In this document: positions 1-6,568 of the stretch, piece by piece
Layout: each line of letters opens with the position of its first letter
Numbering within the stretch: the first letter of the stretch is position 1
Source: Streptomyces rubellomurinus
GTDB taxonomy: Bacteria; Actinomycetota; Actinomycetes; Streptomycetales; Streptomycetaceae
Direction: 5' to 3'
Length of the DNA: 26,622 bases
Assembly (NCBI RefSeq): GCF_000961885.1
Contig: NZ_JZKH01000098.1
Span: 1 to 26,622, forward strand
The notes under the pieces: model-generated
Databases searched by the model: none
Told to the model about the DNA's origin: nothing
Seen by the model: only the letters and a program-made list of their open reading frames with translations
Made by a program: the position numbers and the translations under genes

Positions 1-784
1 GCGTGTGGGTCGGCGTCGGGGTCGCCGTCCTGGTCGGGCTCGGCTTGCGGGTCGGCGTGGCGGTCGGGCTCGGCGCCTCGGTGGTGGGCTGCGCGCTCGG
101 GGTGGGCGCGGCCGTCGTGGGCGGGTCGACCGGGGAGGGGGCCAGGGTGGTGGTCGGCAGCGGCTGCGCCTGGCGGTGGTCCGGGTCGGACGAGGGCGTC
201 ACCGCGTAGGCGACGCCGATGGTGAGCGCCACCAGGAGGGCGCCGACCCCGGCGAGCAGCCCCTTGTGCCGGGCGAGCGGGCTCCGGTCGGCCTGTTCGG
301 CGGCCCGTCTCGCGGCCCGGCCGCCGGGGGCGTCCGGCTCGGTGCCGGGCTCGGGCTCGTACGGGGCGTTGTCGAAGGGGAAGAAGCCGAGCTCCTCCCC
401 GGGGGGCGGCTCGGGGGCGGGCACCGGGGGGAGCAGGGTGGTGGCGTAGCCGTCCGGGCCCGGGTGCTGGTTCGACTGGCCGGGCTGGCCGGGCTGGAGC
501 GGCGGGGCGGTCGGCGGCAGGGGCGGCAGCACCGTGGTCGCGAACGGGTCGGCGGCCGGTGCGGCGGTCGGTCCCGTGGCCGGTCCGGTGGTCGGCCCGC
601 CCGCCCGGTACTCGGCCGGGTACTCCTCGACGACCTGCCCGGGCGTCTGCGACACGTACGGGCGCACCAGCGGCGGGCCCTCAAGGTGCGGCAGGACGGC
701 CGTCTCGGTGAGGCTCGGGTCCGGGAGGCAGCCGCACCCGGTGGCTCGTGCGGCGCCGCACGTCGGGCAGTGCTGGTCCGGCAT
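1..784 (-). CDS. Zinc-ribbon, single-pass membrane protein (C-terminus beyond window)
   Basis: The gene reads leftwards off the edge; 261 codons are visible. ATG at 784 follows a strong GAGGAGGA ribosome site. The N-terminus has a compact cysteine cluster (Cys6, Cys9, Cys17, Cys19 in CPTCG and CGC), which looks like a small zinc ribbon. A long Pro/Ala/Thr-rich, acidic region follows (about 25-165), then one hydrophobic helix (about 175-195, after ARHKG). Outside lies a Pro/Thr-rich stalk with TPT and PSPT repeats. Inferred topology: cytosolic ribbon, one membrane pass, exported stalk. Some actinobacterial proteins with a short N-terminal CPxCG ribbon and a stalk end in a peptidoglycan-binding domain. 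That end would lie beyond the window, so the function is not established. Confidence 0.8.
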   Translation of the reverse strand, partial: MPDQHCPTCGAARATGCGCLPDPSLTETAVLPHLEGPPLVRPYVSQTPGQVVEEYPAEYRAGGPTTGPATGPTAAPAADPFATTVLPPLPPTAPPLQPGQPGQSNQHPGPDGYATTLLPPVPAPEPPPGEELGFFPFDNAPYEPEPGTEPDAPGGRAARRAAEQADRSPLARHKGLLAGVGALLVALTIGVAYAVTPSSDPDHRQAQPLPTTTLAPSPVDPPTTAAPTPSAQPTTEAPSPTATPTRKPSPTRTATPTPTHT

Positions 785-1192
785 CGGCCGGTCCTCCTCG
801 GATCTCGGGTGGCTTCCACGGCGCCCCGGGCGGTTCCCGGCGCACGATCGCCGCTGATTATGCAGGACGCTCCGGAAGGGGGACAGGGACGTTCGGGTCC
901 GATGGGGTGGTTGTGCCGGTTGGTGGTGGTTGGGCCCGGGTGAACGTCCGGGAAACGCGCGGCCCGGTCGTAACCGGACCGCGGGCCAGGGCGATCCCGC
1001 CGAGTGCGAGGGCTGCGGTCTTCGCCAGGGTGCGCACCGGCGGGTGGTGCTCCTCTCGTGGGTTCGTGGCCGCAGGATCGGCCACCCGCCCATGACGGTC
1101 CACGCGCCCGTCGAGCGGCAAGGAACGCCCTCCGCCCTGTCAAGTTCGCGCAAAACACCGGGAGTTGGGTTTGGGGCGGCCGGTGACGACGG
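785..1192. other. 408-bp gap between membrane protein gene and marR
   Basis: I see no convincing gene. A minus-strand frame with a GTG at 1037 could encode 59 residues (858-1037) starting with a weak hydrophobic stretch, but it has no clear ribosome site and its codon use is poor. The gap holds a hairpin at 960-981 (arms CGGCCCGGT and ACCGGACCG, one mismatch, CGTA loop) and, beside marR, a terminator-like structure listed separately. The promoter of the leftward membrane protein gene should lie between about 785 and 900. Confidence 0.4.
1152..1185 (-). terminator. Possible terminator after marR
   Basis: On the minus strand CACCGG, an 18-base loop and CCGGTG are followed directly by TTTT, just after the marR stop codon. 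The stem is short (6 bp), so this is a weak intrinsic terminator at best. Confidence 0.35.
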
Positions 1193-1669
1193 TCACGGCG
1201 TGCCGAACCAGCGCGGGGTGTCGAGCCGGAACGGGTCCCCGGGGGCGAGCTGCCGCAGGCCGTCCTCCAGCCGGCGCAGCTGCTCCTCGCCGAGGGTCGC
1301 CGACCACTCGGCGCGCAGCTCGTCGAAGATCCGCGCCGAGCGGGCGAGGCAGTCCACGCCCCGGTCGGTGAGCCGGACCACCTTGCGCCGGGCGTCGGCC
1401 GGGTCGCTGCCGCGCGCGACGTAGCCGAGCTGTTCCAGGCCCTCGATGGTCTTGCCCGCGGCCTGCTTGGAGACGCCGAGCCGGCGGCCGAGTTCGACGG
1501 CGGTGGTGCCGTGCGGGCCGATCGCCTGGAAGACGAAGCCGTGCATCGGGCGCAGGTCGGGGTGGCCTTCGCGGGCGATGCGTTCGTGCAGCTCGTCGAT
1601 GATCGTCCGGAAGGCGAGCAGGAGCCGCAGCGGCAGTTCGAAGCCGGGCGGGGTCGGGTCTGTTGACAC
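1193..1669 (-). CDS. MarR-family transcriptional regulator
   Basis: The protein has 158 residues, typical for MarR. It shows the family layout: an N-terminal dimerisation helix, a winged helix-turn-helix (about 50-105) with VELGRRLGVSKQAAGKTIEG as helix-turn-helix, a wing ending in DARRKVVRLTDRG, and a C-terminal dimerisation helix. The GTG start at 1669 lies inside the palindromic intergenic element, so autorepression is likely. It is divergent from a small cupin gene, which is the best candidate target. MarR proteins usually release DNA on binding a small phenolic or lipophilic ligand; the ligand here cannot be read from sequence. Confidence 0.9.
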   Translation of the reverse strand: MSTDPTPPGFELPLRLLLAFRTIIDELHERIAREGHPDLRPMHGFVFQAIGPHGTTAVELGRRLGVSKQAAGKTIEGLEQLGYVARGSDPADARRKVVRLTDRGVDCLARSARIFDELRAEWSATLGEEQLRRLEDGLRQLAPGDPFRLDTPRWFGTP

Positions 1670-1701
1670 GGATGGACAACCTCGTTGACTATATGGACAA
1701 C
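1662..1701. promoter_or_regulatory. Probable MarR operator, paired palindromes in divergent promoter
   Basis: Two copies of GTTGAC-spacer-GACAAC lie side by side: 1662-1680 (7-base spacer) and 1684-1701 (6-base spacer). The second, GTTGACTATATGGACAAC, matches its own reverse complement at 14 of 18 positions. The first overlaps the marR GTG start. TTGACA at 1663-1668 could be a -35 element for the cupin gene. TATAGT on the minus strand (1688-1693) could be a -10 element for marR. Binding by the adjacent MarR is inferred. Confidence 0.6.
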
Positions 1702-1732
1702 TTCATTGACCATCTTAGGGGGTTCCTCCACC

Positions 1733-2143
1733 ATGCCCGTCATCCGTCACGCCGACGCCCGCCGCACCGAGACGCCGAACGCCGTCATGACCACCTACGC
1801 CTCGCCCACCCAGGGCGCCACCTCCCTCGCCCTGTGGCGGGTCGAGATGGCGGCCGACCGGCAGGGCCCGCTGCACGCCATGGACGCCGAACAGATCTGG
1901 ACCTTCCTGACCGGCTCCGCCACCGTCCTGCTGGGCGACGACACCCACACCGTCACCGCCGGCGACACCCTCGTCCTCCCCGCCGGCGTCGCCCGTCGGA
2001 TCACCTCCGTCGAGGCCTTCACCGCCGTCGTCGCCGCCCCGTCCCCCTCCCGCGCCTACAACCCCGACGCCGTCACCCCGCCCGGCGCCTGCGCCGCCGC
2101 CCCGCGCGACGACGAGCGCGTCCTCCCCGCGTGGATCGCCTGA
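1733..2143 (+). CDS. Small cupin-domain protein
   Basis: The product is 136 residues from ATG 1733, chosen because an AGGGGG site precedes it; an upstream ATG in frame at 1685 would start inside the operator. The single conserved beta-barrel shows cupin motif 1-like residues around HAMDAEQIWTFLTGSATVLL and motif 2-like residues GDTLVLPAGVARRI. Small cupins are sensors, isomerases or dioxygenases that usually bind a metal. The usual motif 1 pattern of two His and one Glu is incomplete here (one His, one Glu), so catalytic activity is uncertain. Divergence from marR suggests induction by the MarR ligand. Confidence 0.8.
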   Translation: MPVIRHADARRTETPNAVMTTYASPTQGATSLALWRVEMAADRQGPLHAMDAEQIWTFLTGSATVLLGDDTHTVTAGDTLVLPAGVARRITSVEAFTAVVAAPSPSRAYNPDAVTPPGACAAAPRDDERVLPAWIA

Positions 2144-2233
2144 CGGCCGCCGCGTGAGGTGTAGCAGACTGCTCGGGAACGTCCCTCCCGGCGGCCGCAC
2201 CAGGCGGCCCCGGCGGAACAGGAGAGGTGCGGC

Positions 2234-2560
2234 ATGTCCGTCGTCAAGATCAACGTCCTGACCGTCCCCGCCGAGCAGCGCGAGGTGCTGGAGCAGCGCT
2301 TCGCCTCCCGGGCCGGTGCGGTGGAGAACTCGGACGGCTTCGAGTGGTTCGAGCTGCTCCGCCCGGTCGAGGGCACCGACCAGTACCTGGTGTACACCCG
2401 GTGGCGCAGCGAGGAGGACTTCAAGGCCTGGATGGAGGGGCCGATGAAGGCCGCGCACCAGGGCGGCGGCGAGGGTGGCGAGGCGCCGAAGCGGCCGGCG
2501 GCGAGCGGGTCCACCCTGTGGTCCTTCGAGGTCGTCCAGTCGGCGGGCCCGAAGGCCTGA
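2234..2560 (+). CDS. ABM-domain (antibiotic biosynthesis monooxygenase-like) protein
   Basis: The product is 108 residues from ATG 2234, after the ribosome site AGGAGAGG. It has the ferredoxin-like ABM fold: beta strand VVKINVLTVP, helix AEQREVLEQRFASRAGAVE, strand GFEWFELLRPV, then DQYLVYTRWRSEEDFKAWM. The motifs GFEWFELL and YTRWRSEEDFKAWM are characteristic of the family, which includes small quinone-forming monooxygenases and IsdG/MhuD-type haem-degrading enzymes. The tail after residue 75 is Gly/Ala-rich and ends in a strand (LWSFEVV). Actinobacteria carry many stand-alone members of unknown substrate; a haem-related role is possible but unproven. A hairpin follows the gene. Confidence 0.85.
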   Translation: MSVVKINVLTVPAEQREVLEQRFASRAGAVENSDGFEWFELLRPVEGTDQYLVYTRWRSEEDFKAWMEGPMKAAHQGGGEGGEAPKRPAASGSTLWSFEVVQSAGPKA

Positions 2561-2576
2561 CGCGGGGAGGACGGGC

Positions 2577-2610
2577 GGCGCGCTCCGGTTCGGGGGATCC
2601 GGGGCGCGCC
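2577..2610. terminator. Convergent hairpin terminator
   Basis: GGCGCGCTCCGG (2577-2588) pairs with CCGGGGCGCGCC (2599-2610) with a single G-U pair and a 10-base loop. It lies between the ends of the convergent ABM and LysR genes and can serve both. There is no T tract, as is common in this group. Confidence 0.7.
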
Positions 2611-2617
2611 GTGCTGT

Positions 2618-3496
2618 TCAGGCCGCGGCGGCGTAGAGGACTTCGCGCAGGCCGGGGACGGTTTCGCGGTCGGCGCGCCAGACCAGGCGGAGGTGGAGGG
2701 GCGGGGGGTCGAGGGGGAGGCGGACCAGGGCGCCGGAGGCGAGCTGGTCGTGGACGGCGAAGTCGGGGAGCAGGGCGATGCCCAGGCCCTGTTCGGCGCA
2801 GGCGCGGGTGACGGCCACGCCGCCGGTGCGGACGCGTTCCACGTCGTGGCCGAGGAGGCGTTCGCCGGCCAGCCGGAAGGAGCAGGCGGGGGCGTTGACC
2901 AGGAGGCGGTGGCCGCTGAGGGCTTCGCGGGTCAGTGCGGTCGCGCGGGCCAGCGGGTGGGCGGGGGCGGCGACCAGGGCGAGCGGGACGTCCCTGAGGT
3001 CGACGTGGTCGAGCGGGGCGGGCGGGAGGTAGAAGCCGAGTTCGCCGAGCGGGCCGGCGGTGTCCAGGATCAGCGCGGCCTCCAGGGCCCCGGCGGCGAC
3101 GCCGCCGAGCAGGGCGTCCCGGGCGGTGTCGGTGTGCAGGGAGACGTCCAGGTCGGGCCGGCGCTCGGCGAGGCGGGCCAGCACGGCGGGGACGTGGGTG
3201 GCCGCGATGGTCTCCAGGGCGCCGAGGCGCAGCCGGGGCCGGTCGGCGACCACCTCGCGGCGGGCCTGGTCGGCCTGGTCGAGCAGCTTGCGGGACCAGG
3301 GCAGCAGCCGCTCGCCGGCCGGGGTGAGGGTCATCCCGCGCGGGGCCCGGTCGAACAGCTCGACGCCCAGGCTGCGTTCGAGGGTGCGGACCTGCTCGGA
3401 CACGGAGGAGGGGGCGAGGCCGAGCGCCACCGCCGCGGCGGTGACGGTGCGGTGGGCGACGACGGCCTCGAAGACGCGCAACTGACGTAGTTCCAC
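2618..3496 (-). CDS. LysR-family transcriptional regulator
   Basis: The protein has 292 residues, the usual LysR length. The N-terminal helix-turn-helix is textbook: MELRQLRVFEAVVAHRTVTA, then ALGLAPSSVSEQVRTLERSL and LFDRAPRGMTLTPAGERLL. The periplasmic-binding-like effector domain covers about 90-290. It is divergent from the MFS exporter gene at 3728, and the shared gap holds a perfect palindrome, so it probably controls that exporter in response to a co-inducer. The co-inducer is unknown. Confidence 0.92.
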   Translation of the reverse strand: MELRQLRVFEAVVAHRTVTAAAVALGLAPSSVSEQVRTLERSLGVELFDRAPRGMTLTPAGERLLPWSRKLLDQADQARREVVADRPRLRLGALETIAATHVPAVLARLAERRPDLDVSLHTDTARDALLGGVAAGALEAALILDTAGPLGELGFYLPPAPLDHVDLRDVPLALVAAPAHPLARATALTREALSGHRLLVNAPACSFRLAGERLLGHDVERVRTGGVAVTRACAEQGLGIALLPDFAVHDQLASGALVRLPLDPPPLHLRLVWRADRETVPGLREVLYAAAA

Positions 3497-3596
3497 TGGT
3501 CCCTCCGACTTCCCGAACGCTTGCGGTCCTGCCCGAACGGTGGTGGTTCTGCCCGCACGGCTGGGGCCCCGGTGCTGCGGGACAGCGTACGGGTGC

Positions 3597-3613
3597 GTTC
3601 GGAAATTCCGAAC
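3597..3613. promoter_or_regulatory. Palindrome in LysR/MFS divergent promoter
   Basis: GTTCGGAAATTCCGAAC is a perfect 8+1+8 inverted repeat in the 231-bp gap between the two divergent genes. It has the size and position expected of a LysR binding box. Two further CCCGAACG half-sites lie nearer lysR (about 3511-3541). The MFS leader (about 3678-3708) also carries five loosely spaced TCGA motifs of unknown meaning. Confidence 0.55.
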
Positions 3614-3727
3614 GGTGTATCAGGATCCGGCGGTGGAGGGGCGGGGTGCCGCCCGCGCAGAGTGGGTGCCCGATCCCCCCTCGACCTCGACCCTCGATCC
3701 TCGACTCCCGACCCCGGAGACCCACCG

Positions 3728-5104
3728 ATGACCTCTCCTGCCCTCCTCGCCGCCGCGACGCCGGCGGCGGCCCACCGTGCGCGCTCCCGCACCCGCGCGC
3801 TGCTGGGCATCTCGCTCGGCTACTTCATGGTGCTGCTCGACACCACCGTCCTCGCCGTCGCCGAGCCCGACCTGGCGTCCTCGCTGGGCAGTTCGACCGC
3901 CGGACTGCAGTGGGCCGTCACCGGCTACAGCGTCGCCTTCGGCGCGCTGCTGCTGTCCGCCGGCGCCGTCGCCGACCGCCACGGCGCCCACCGGGCCTTC
4001 CGCCTCGGCATCGCCGCGTTCGGCGCGGGCTCGCTGCTCAGCGCCTTCGCACCGGACATCTGGACGCTGGTCGCGCTGCGCGCCGTCCTCGGCGCCGCGG
4101 CGGCGGCCTGCGTCCCGGCGAGCATGGCGCTGATCACCCGGCTGTACCCGGTCGCCGCCGAGCGGGCCCGGGCGGTGGCCGTCTGGGCGGCCGTCAGCGG
4201 CTGTGCGATGGCGTTCGGGCCGATGGTCGGCGGGGTGCTGGTCGACCTCGCCGGGTGGCGCGCGGTGTTCCTGGTGAACGTTCCGCTGGCGGCCCTGGTG
4301 CTCGGCCTGGTGGCCGGCCGGACCGTGCACGGCCCGCGCGGCGAGCGGCGGATCGACTGGTGGGGCCAGCTGGCGGCCTGCGCCACCCTCGCCCTGGGCA
4401 CGGACGCGCTGATCGCGCTGGGCGACTCCGCCTGGCCGCACGCGGGTTGGTCGGGCCTCGGCGGGGCCGTCGCGGTCGCGGCCTTCGTCCGGCGCGAGCG
4501 GCGCAGCCCGGCCCCCGTCCTGCCGGCGGCGGTGCTGCGGGCGCGCGGGATGGGCGCGCTGCTGCTGGCGGGCGCCGCGGTGAACTTCGCGCTGCTGGGC
4601 GTGCTGTTCGTGCTGCCGCTGCTGCTCCGGCGGGAGCTCCACCTGTCGCCCGCCACGGCCGGGCTGGCGTTCCTGCCGATGACCCTGCCGCCCGGCTTCA
4701 ACCCGCTGCTCACCGGGCGGATCGTCGCCAAGGTCGGGCCGTGGAAGCCGGTGCTGGGCGGGCTCGCCCTGCTGGCCGCCGGCTGCGGGGTGTTCGCCGC
4801 GGCCGTGCTGCTCGGCACGCCGTACCCGCTGCTCGCCGTGGGCCTGCTGGCGGCCGGGTTCGGCGTCTCCTTCGCGCTGCCCGCGCTGGTCACCGCCGTC
4901 GTCACCACCGCCCCCGAGGGCGGCGCGGGTGCGGCGGGCGGCCTGCTCAACGCCGTACGGCAGGTCGGCGCGACGCTCGGGGTGGCCGTGATGGGCGCCT
5001 TCGCCGCCGGCCCGTCGCTGGCCTGGGCGATGCTGCTCCCGGCGGCGGCCTGCGCGGCGGCGGCCCTCGCGGTGCGGCGGGCCCGGCGGCCGCTAGATTC
5101 GTGA
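3728..5104 (+). CDS. MFS exporter, 14-helix DHA2 (EmrB/QacA-like) type
   Basis: From ATG 3728 (CGGAG site 8 bases upstream) the product is 458 residues with about 14 hydrophobic helices. Family motifs are present: LDTTVLAVA in helix 1, the motif A variant GAVADRHGAHRAF between helices 2 and 3, and the antiporter motif C-like FGPMVGGVL in helix 5. These proteins export drugs or hydrophobic metabolites by proton antiport. The substrate is unknown. The neighbouring divergent lysR is its probable regulator. The stop codon is a few bases from the next gene, so the two are likely cotranscribed. Confidence 0.9.
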   Translation: MTSPALLAAATPAAAHRARSRTRALLGISLGYFMVLLDTTVLAVAEPDLASSLGSSTAGLQWAVTGYSVAFGALLLSAGAVADRHGAHRAFRLGIAAFGAGSLLSAFAPDIWTLVALRAVLGAAAAACVPASMALITRLYPVAAERARAVAVWAAVSGCAMAFGPMVGGVLVDLAGWRAVFLVNVPLAALVLGLVAGRTVHGPRGERRIDWWGQLAACATLALGTDALIALGDSAWPHAGWSGLGGAVAVAAFVRRERRSPAPVLPAAVLRARGMGALLLAGAAVNFALLGVLFVLPLLLRRELHLSPATAGLAFLPMTLPPGFNPLLTGRIVAKVGPWKPVLGGLALLAAGCGVFAAAVLLGTPYPLLAVGLLAAGFGVSFALPALVTAVVTTAPEGGAGAAGGLLNAVRQVGATLGVAVMGAFAAGPSLAWAMLLPAAACAAAALAVRRARRPLDS

Positions 5105-5106
5105 TC

Positions 5107-5553
5107 ATGAGAACACCGATGGGGGGCGGCCGGTGGCCGCAGGCAGTGCTCGACCGACTGGGGGCGGAAGGACCGGGGGCGGACCGCTTCCGCCGGGGTA
5201 CGGCCGGGGCGCTGGTCGCGGTCGCCGCGCTGCTGTTCGGCTGGATCCTGGTGCTCGGGTCGACGACCCGCGGGCAGGCCGAGGTCCGGAACTGGTCCGT
5301 CGTGTGGATCGGGCTGGACGTCCTCCAGGTCACCGGCCTGATCGCCACCGGCCTGCTGCTGGCCCGCCGGTCACGCCTCGCGGCGCTGGCCGCCGCCGCC
5401 TCCGCGACGCTGCTGTTCCTCGACGCCTGGTTCGACGTGATGACCGCCGAGGGCGGCGGCGCCTGGTACCTCGCGCTGGCGATGGCCCTGCTCGTCGAAC
5501 TGCCCGCCTCGCTGGCCCTGGCCGCGCTGTCCCGGTCCGCAATGGACTGGTGA
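5107..5553 (+). CDS. Small four-helix membrane protein, unknown function
   Basis: From ATG 5107 the product is 148 residues. An in-frame GTG at 5101 would overlap the MFS stop as GTGA and add two residues, and is equally plausible for translational coupling. The protein has a charged N-terminus and four hydrophobic helices: about 35-55 (LVAVAALLFGWILVLG), 66-86, 90-112 and 120-142. Acidic and aromatic residues (FLDAWFDVM) sit at the third helix. I recognise no enzymatic motif. It follows the exporter closely and is probably in the same transcript. Confidence 0.75.
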   Translation: MRTPMGGGRWPQAVLDRLGAEGPGADRFRRGTAGALVAVAALLFGWILVLGSTTRGQAEVRNWSVVWIGLDVLQVTGLIATGLLLARRSRLAALAAAASATLLFLDAWFDVMTAEGGGAWYLALAMALLVELPASLALAALSRSAMDW

Positions 5554-5583
5554 CCGGCGGCGCGTGGTCTGAGCGCGCGCCGG
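5554..5583 (+). terminator. Hairpin directly after the MFS-operon stop codon
   Basis: CCGGC and GCGCG (5554-5564, one bulged G) pair with CGCGCGCCGG (5574-5583). It starts at the base after the TGA of the four-helix protein. The remaining gap to 5698 shows no gene. Confidence 0.55.
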
Positions 5584-5698
5584 GCCGAGTGCGCGTGCGC
5601 CGCCTGAACGAGTGACAGCGGTGGGAGTTTGACGCCTCGTTACGGCCTTACGGTGAACATGGCGATGCCGGGTGCCCCGTGAGCGGCCGGGTGGGGGC

Positions 5699-6568
5699 TC
5701 AGCCGCCCGGTGGGTGGAAGTCGACCGGGGCGTCGAAGGCGGCGCGGTGGGTGGCGCGGCGCAGGGCGCGCAGGACGGGGGTGCCGAGGGTGAGGCAGAG
5801 CACCACGGTGAGGGCGGCCCGGGGCAGGTCCCAACCCAGCGACGTGGTCAGGCAGTAGGCGGCGAAGCGGACCAGGTTGGCGGGCAGCGGATCGCCCGGC
5901 ACGAAGGAGATCGAGCCGGCCAGCCCGCCGATGTACGGCCAGCCCTGGAGGTTCATGATCGTGCCGTAGAGGACGGCCGCGAGGGCGCCGTAGCCCGCCA
6001 GCAGGGCGAGTTCGCGGCGGCCGCGCAGCGTGGCGGCGCCGGGCAGCAGGCCCGCGCCGAGGCAGACCCAGCCCATGGCGAGCATCTGGAACGGCAGCCA
6101 CGGCCCCACCCCGCCGGTCAGCAGGGCGGAGGCGAACATCGACAGCGACCCCAGGACGAAGCCGAAGCCCGGCCCGAGCACCCGCCCGGAGAGCACCATC
6201 AGGAAGAACATCGGCTCCAGGCCCGCCGTCCCCGCGCCGAGCGGGCGCAGGGCCGCGCCCGCGGCCGCCAACACCCCCAGCAGCGCCACCGACTTGGCGT
6301 CCAGGCCCGGCGCGCCGCCGCCCGCCGTACGGCCCTCGGAGATCTGGGCGACGACGACCGCGAGGAGCAGCGGGAGCAGCAGCGCGAACAGCCAGGGGGC
6401 GTCGGCGGAGTGGCCGACCAGGGCCGAGTCGGTGGCGGCGAGCAGCGGCCAGCCGAACGCGGCGACGCCGACCAGGGAGACCAGGGCCAGCGAGGCGACG
6501 GACCGGCGGCCGAGCGGGACGGGACGGTTGGGCGGGACGGGACGGTTGAGGGTGGGTCGGTCGCTCAT
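5699..6568 (-). CDS. ECF transporter S component (substrate-binding), probably for cobalamin
   Basis: The product is 289 residues; ATG 6568 overlaps the TGA of the ATPase gene (ATGA), so the two are translationally coupled. It has about seven hydrophobic segments. A well-conserved core, LEPMFFLMVLSGRVLGPGFG then SALLTGGVGPWLPFQMLAMG, is typical of actinobacterial ECF S components. An AxxxA-type helix (LAAAGAALR), used to dock on the T component, is present. S components bind one micronutrient each. The vitamin is not readable from this protein alone; cobalamin is inferred from the riboswitch at the head of the cluster. Two short PNRPVP-like repeats mark the N-terminus. Confidence 0.85.
   Translation of the reverse strand: MSDRPTLNRPVPPNRPVPLGRRSVASLALVSLVGVAAFGWPLLAATDSALVGHSADAPWLFALLLPLLLAVVVAQISEGRTAGGGAPGLDAKSVALLGVLAAAGAALRPLGAGTAGLEPMFFLMVLSGRVLGPGFGFVLGSLSMFASALLTGGVGPWLPFQMLAMGWVCLGAGLLPGAATLRGRRELALLAGYGALAAVLYGTIMNLQGWPYIGGLAGSISFVPGDPLPANLVRFAAYCLTTSLGWDLPRAALTVVLCLTLGTPVLRALRRATHRAAFDAPVDFHPPGG

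Noticed and set aside
858..1037. Possible 59-residue minus-strand ORF with a weak hydrophobic start
   Set aside because: No ribosome site, weak codon bias and no recognisable signal peptide cleavage site; kept only as a remark in the gap entry.
199..1743. Long minus-strand open frame spanning the marR gene and its left gap
   Set aside because: It is a GC-rich shadow frame of Arg/Pro/Ser composition overlapping the clear MarR reading frame and the membrane protein gene.
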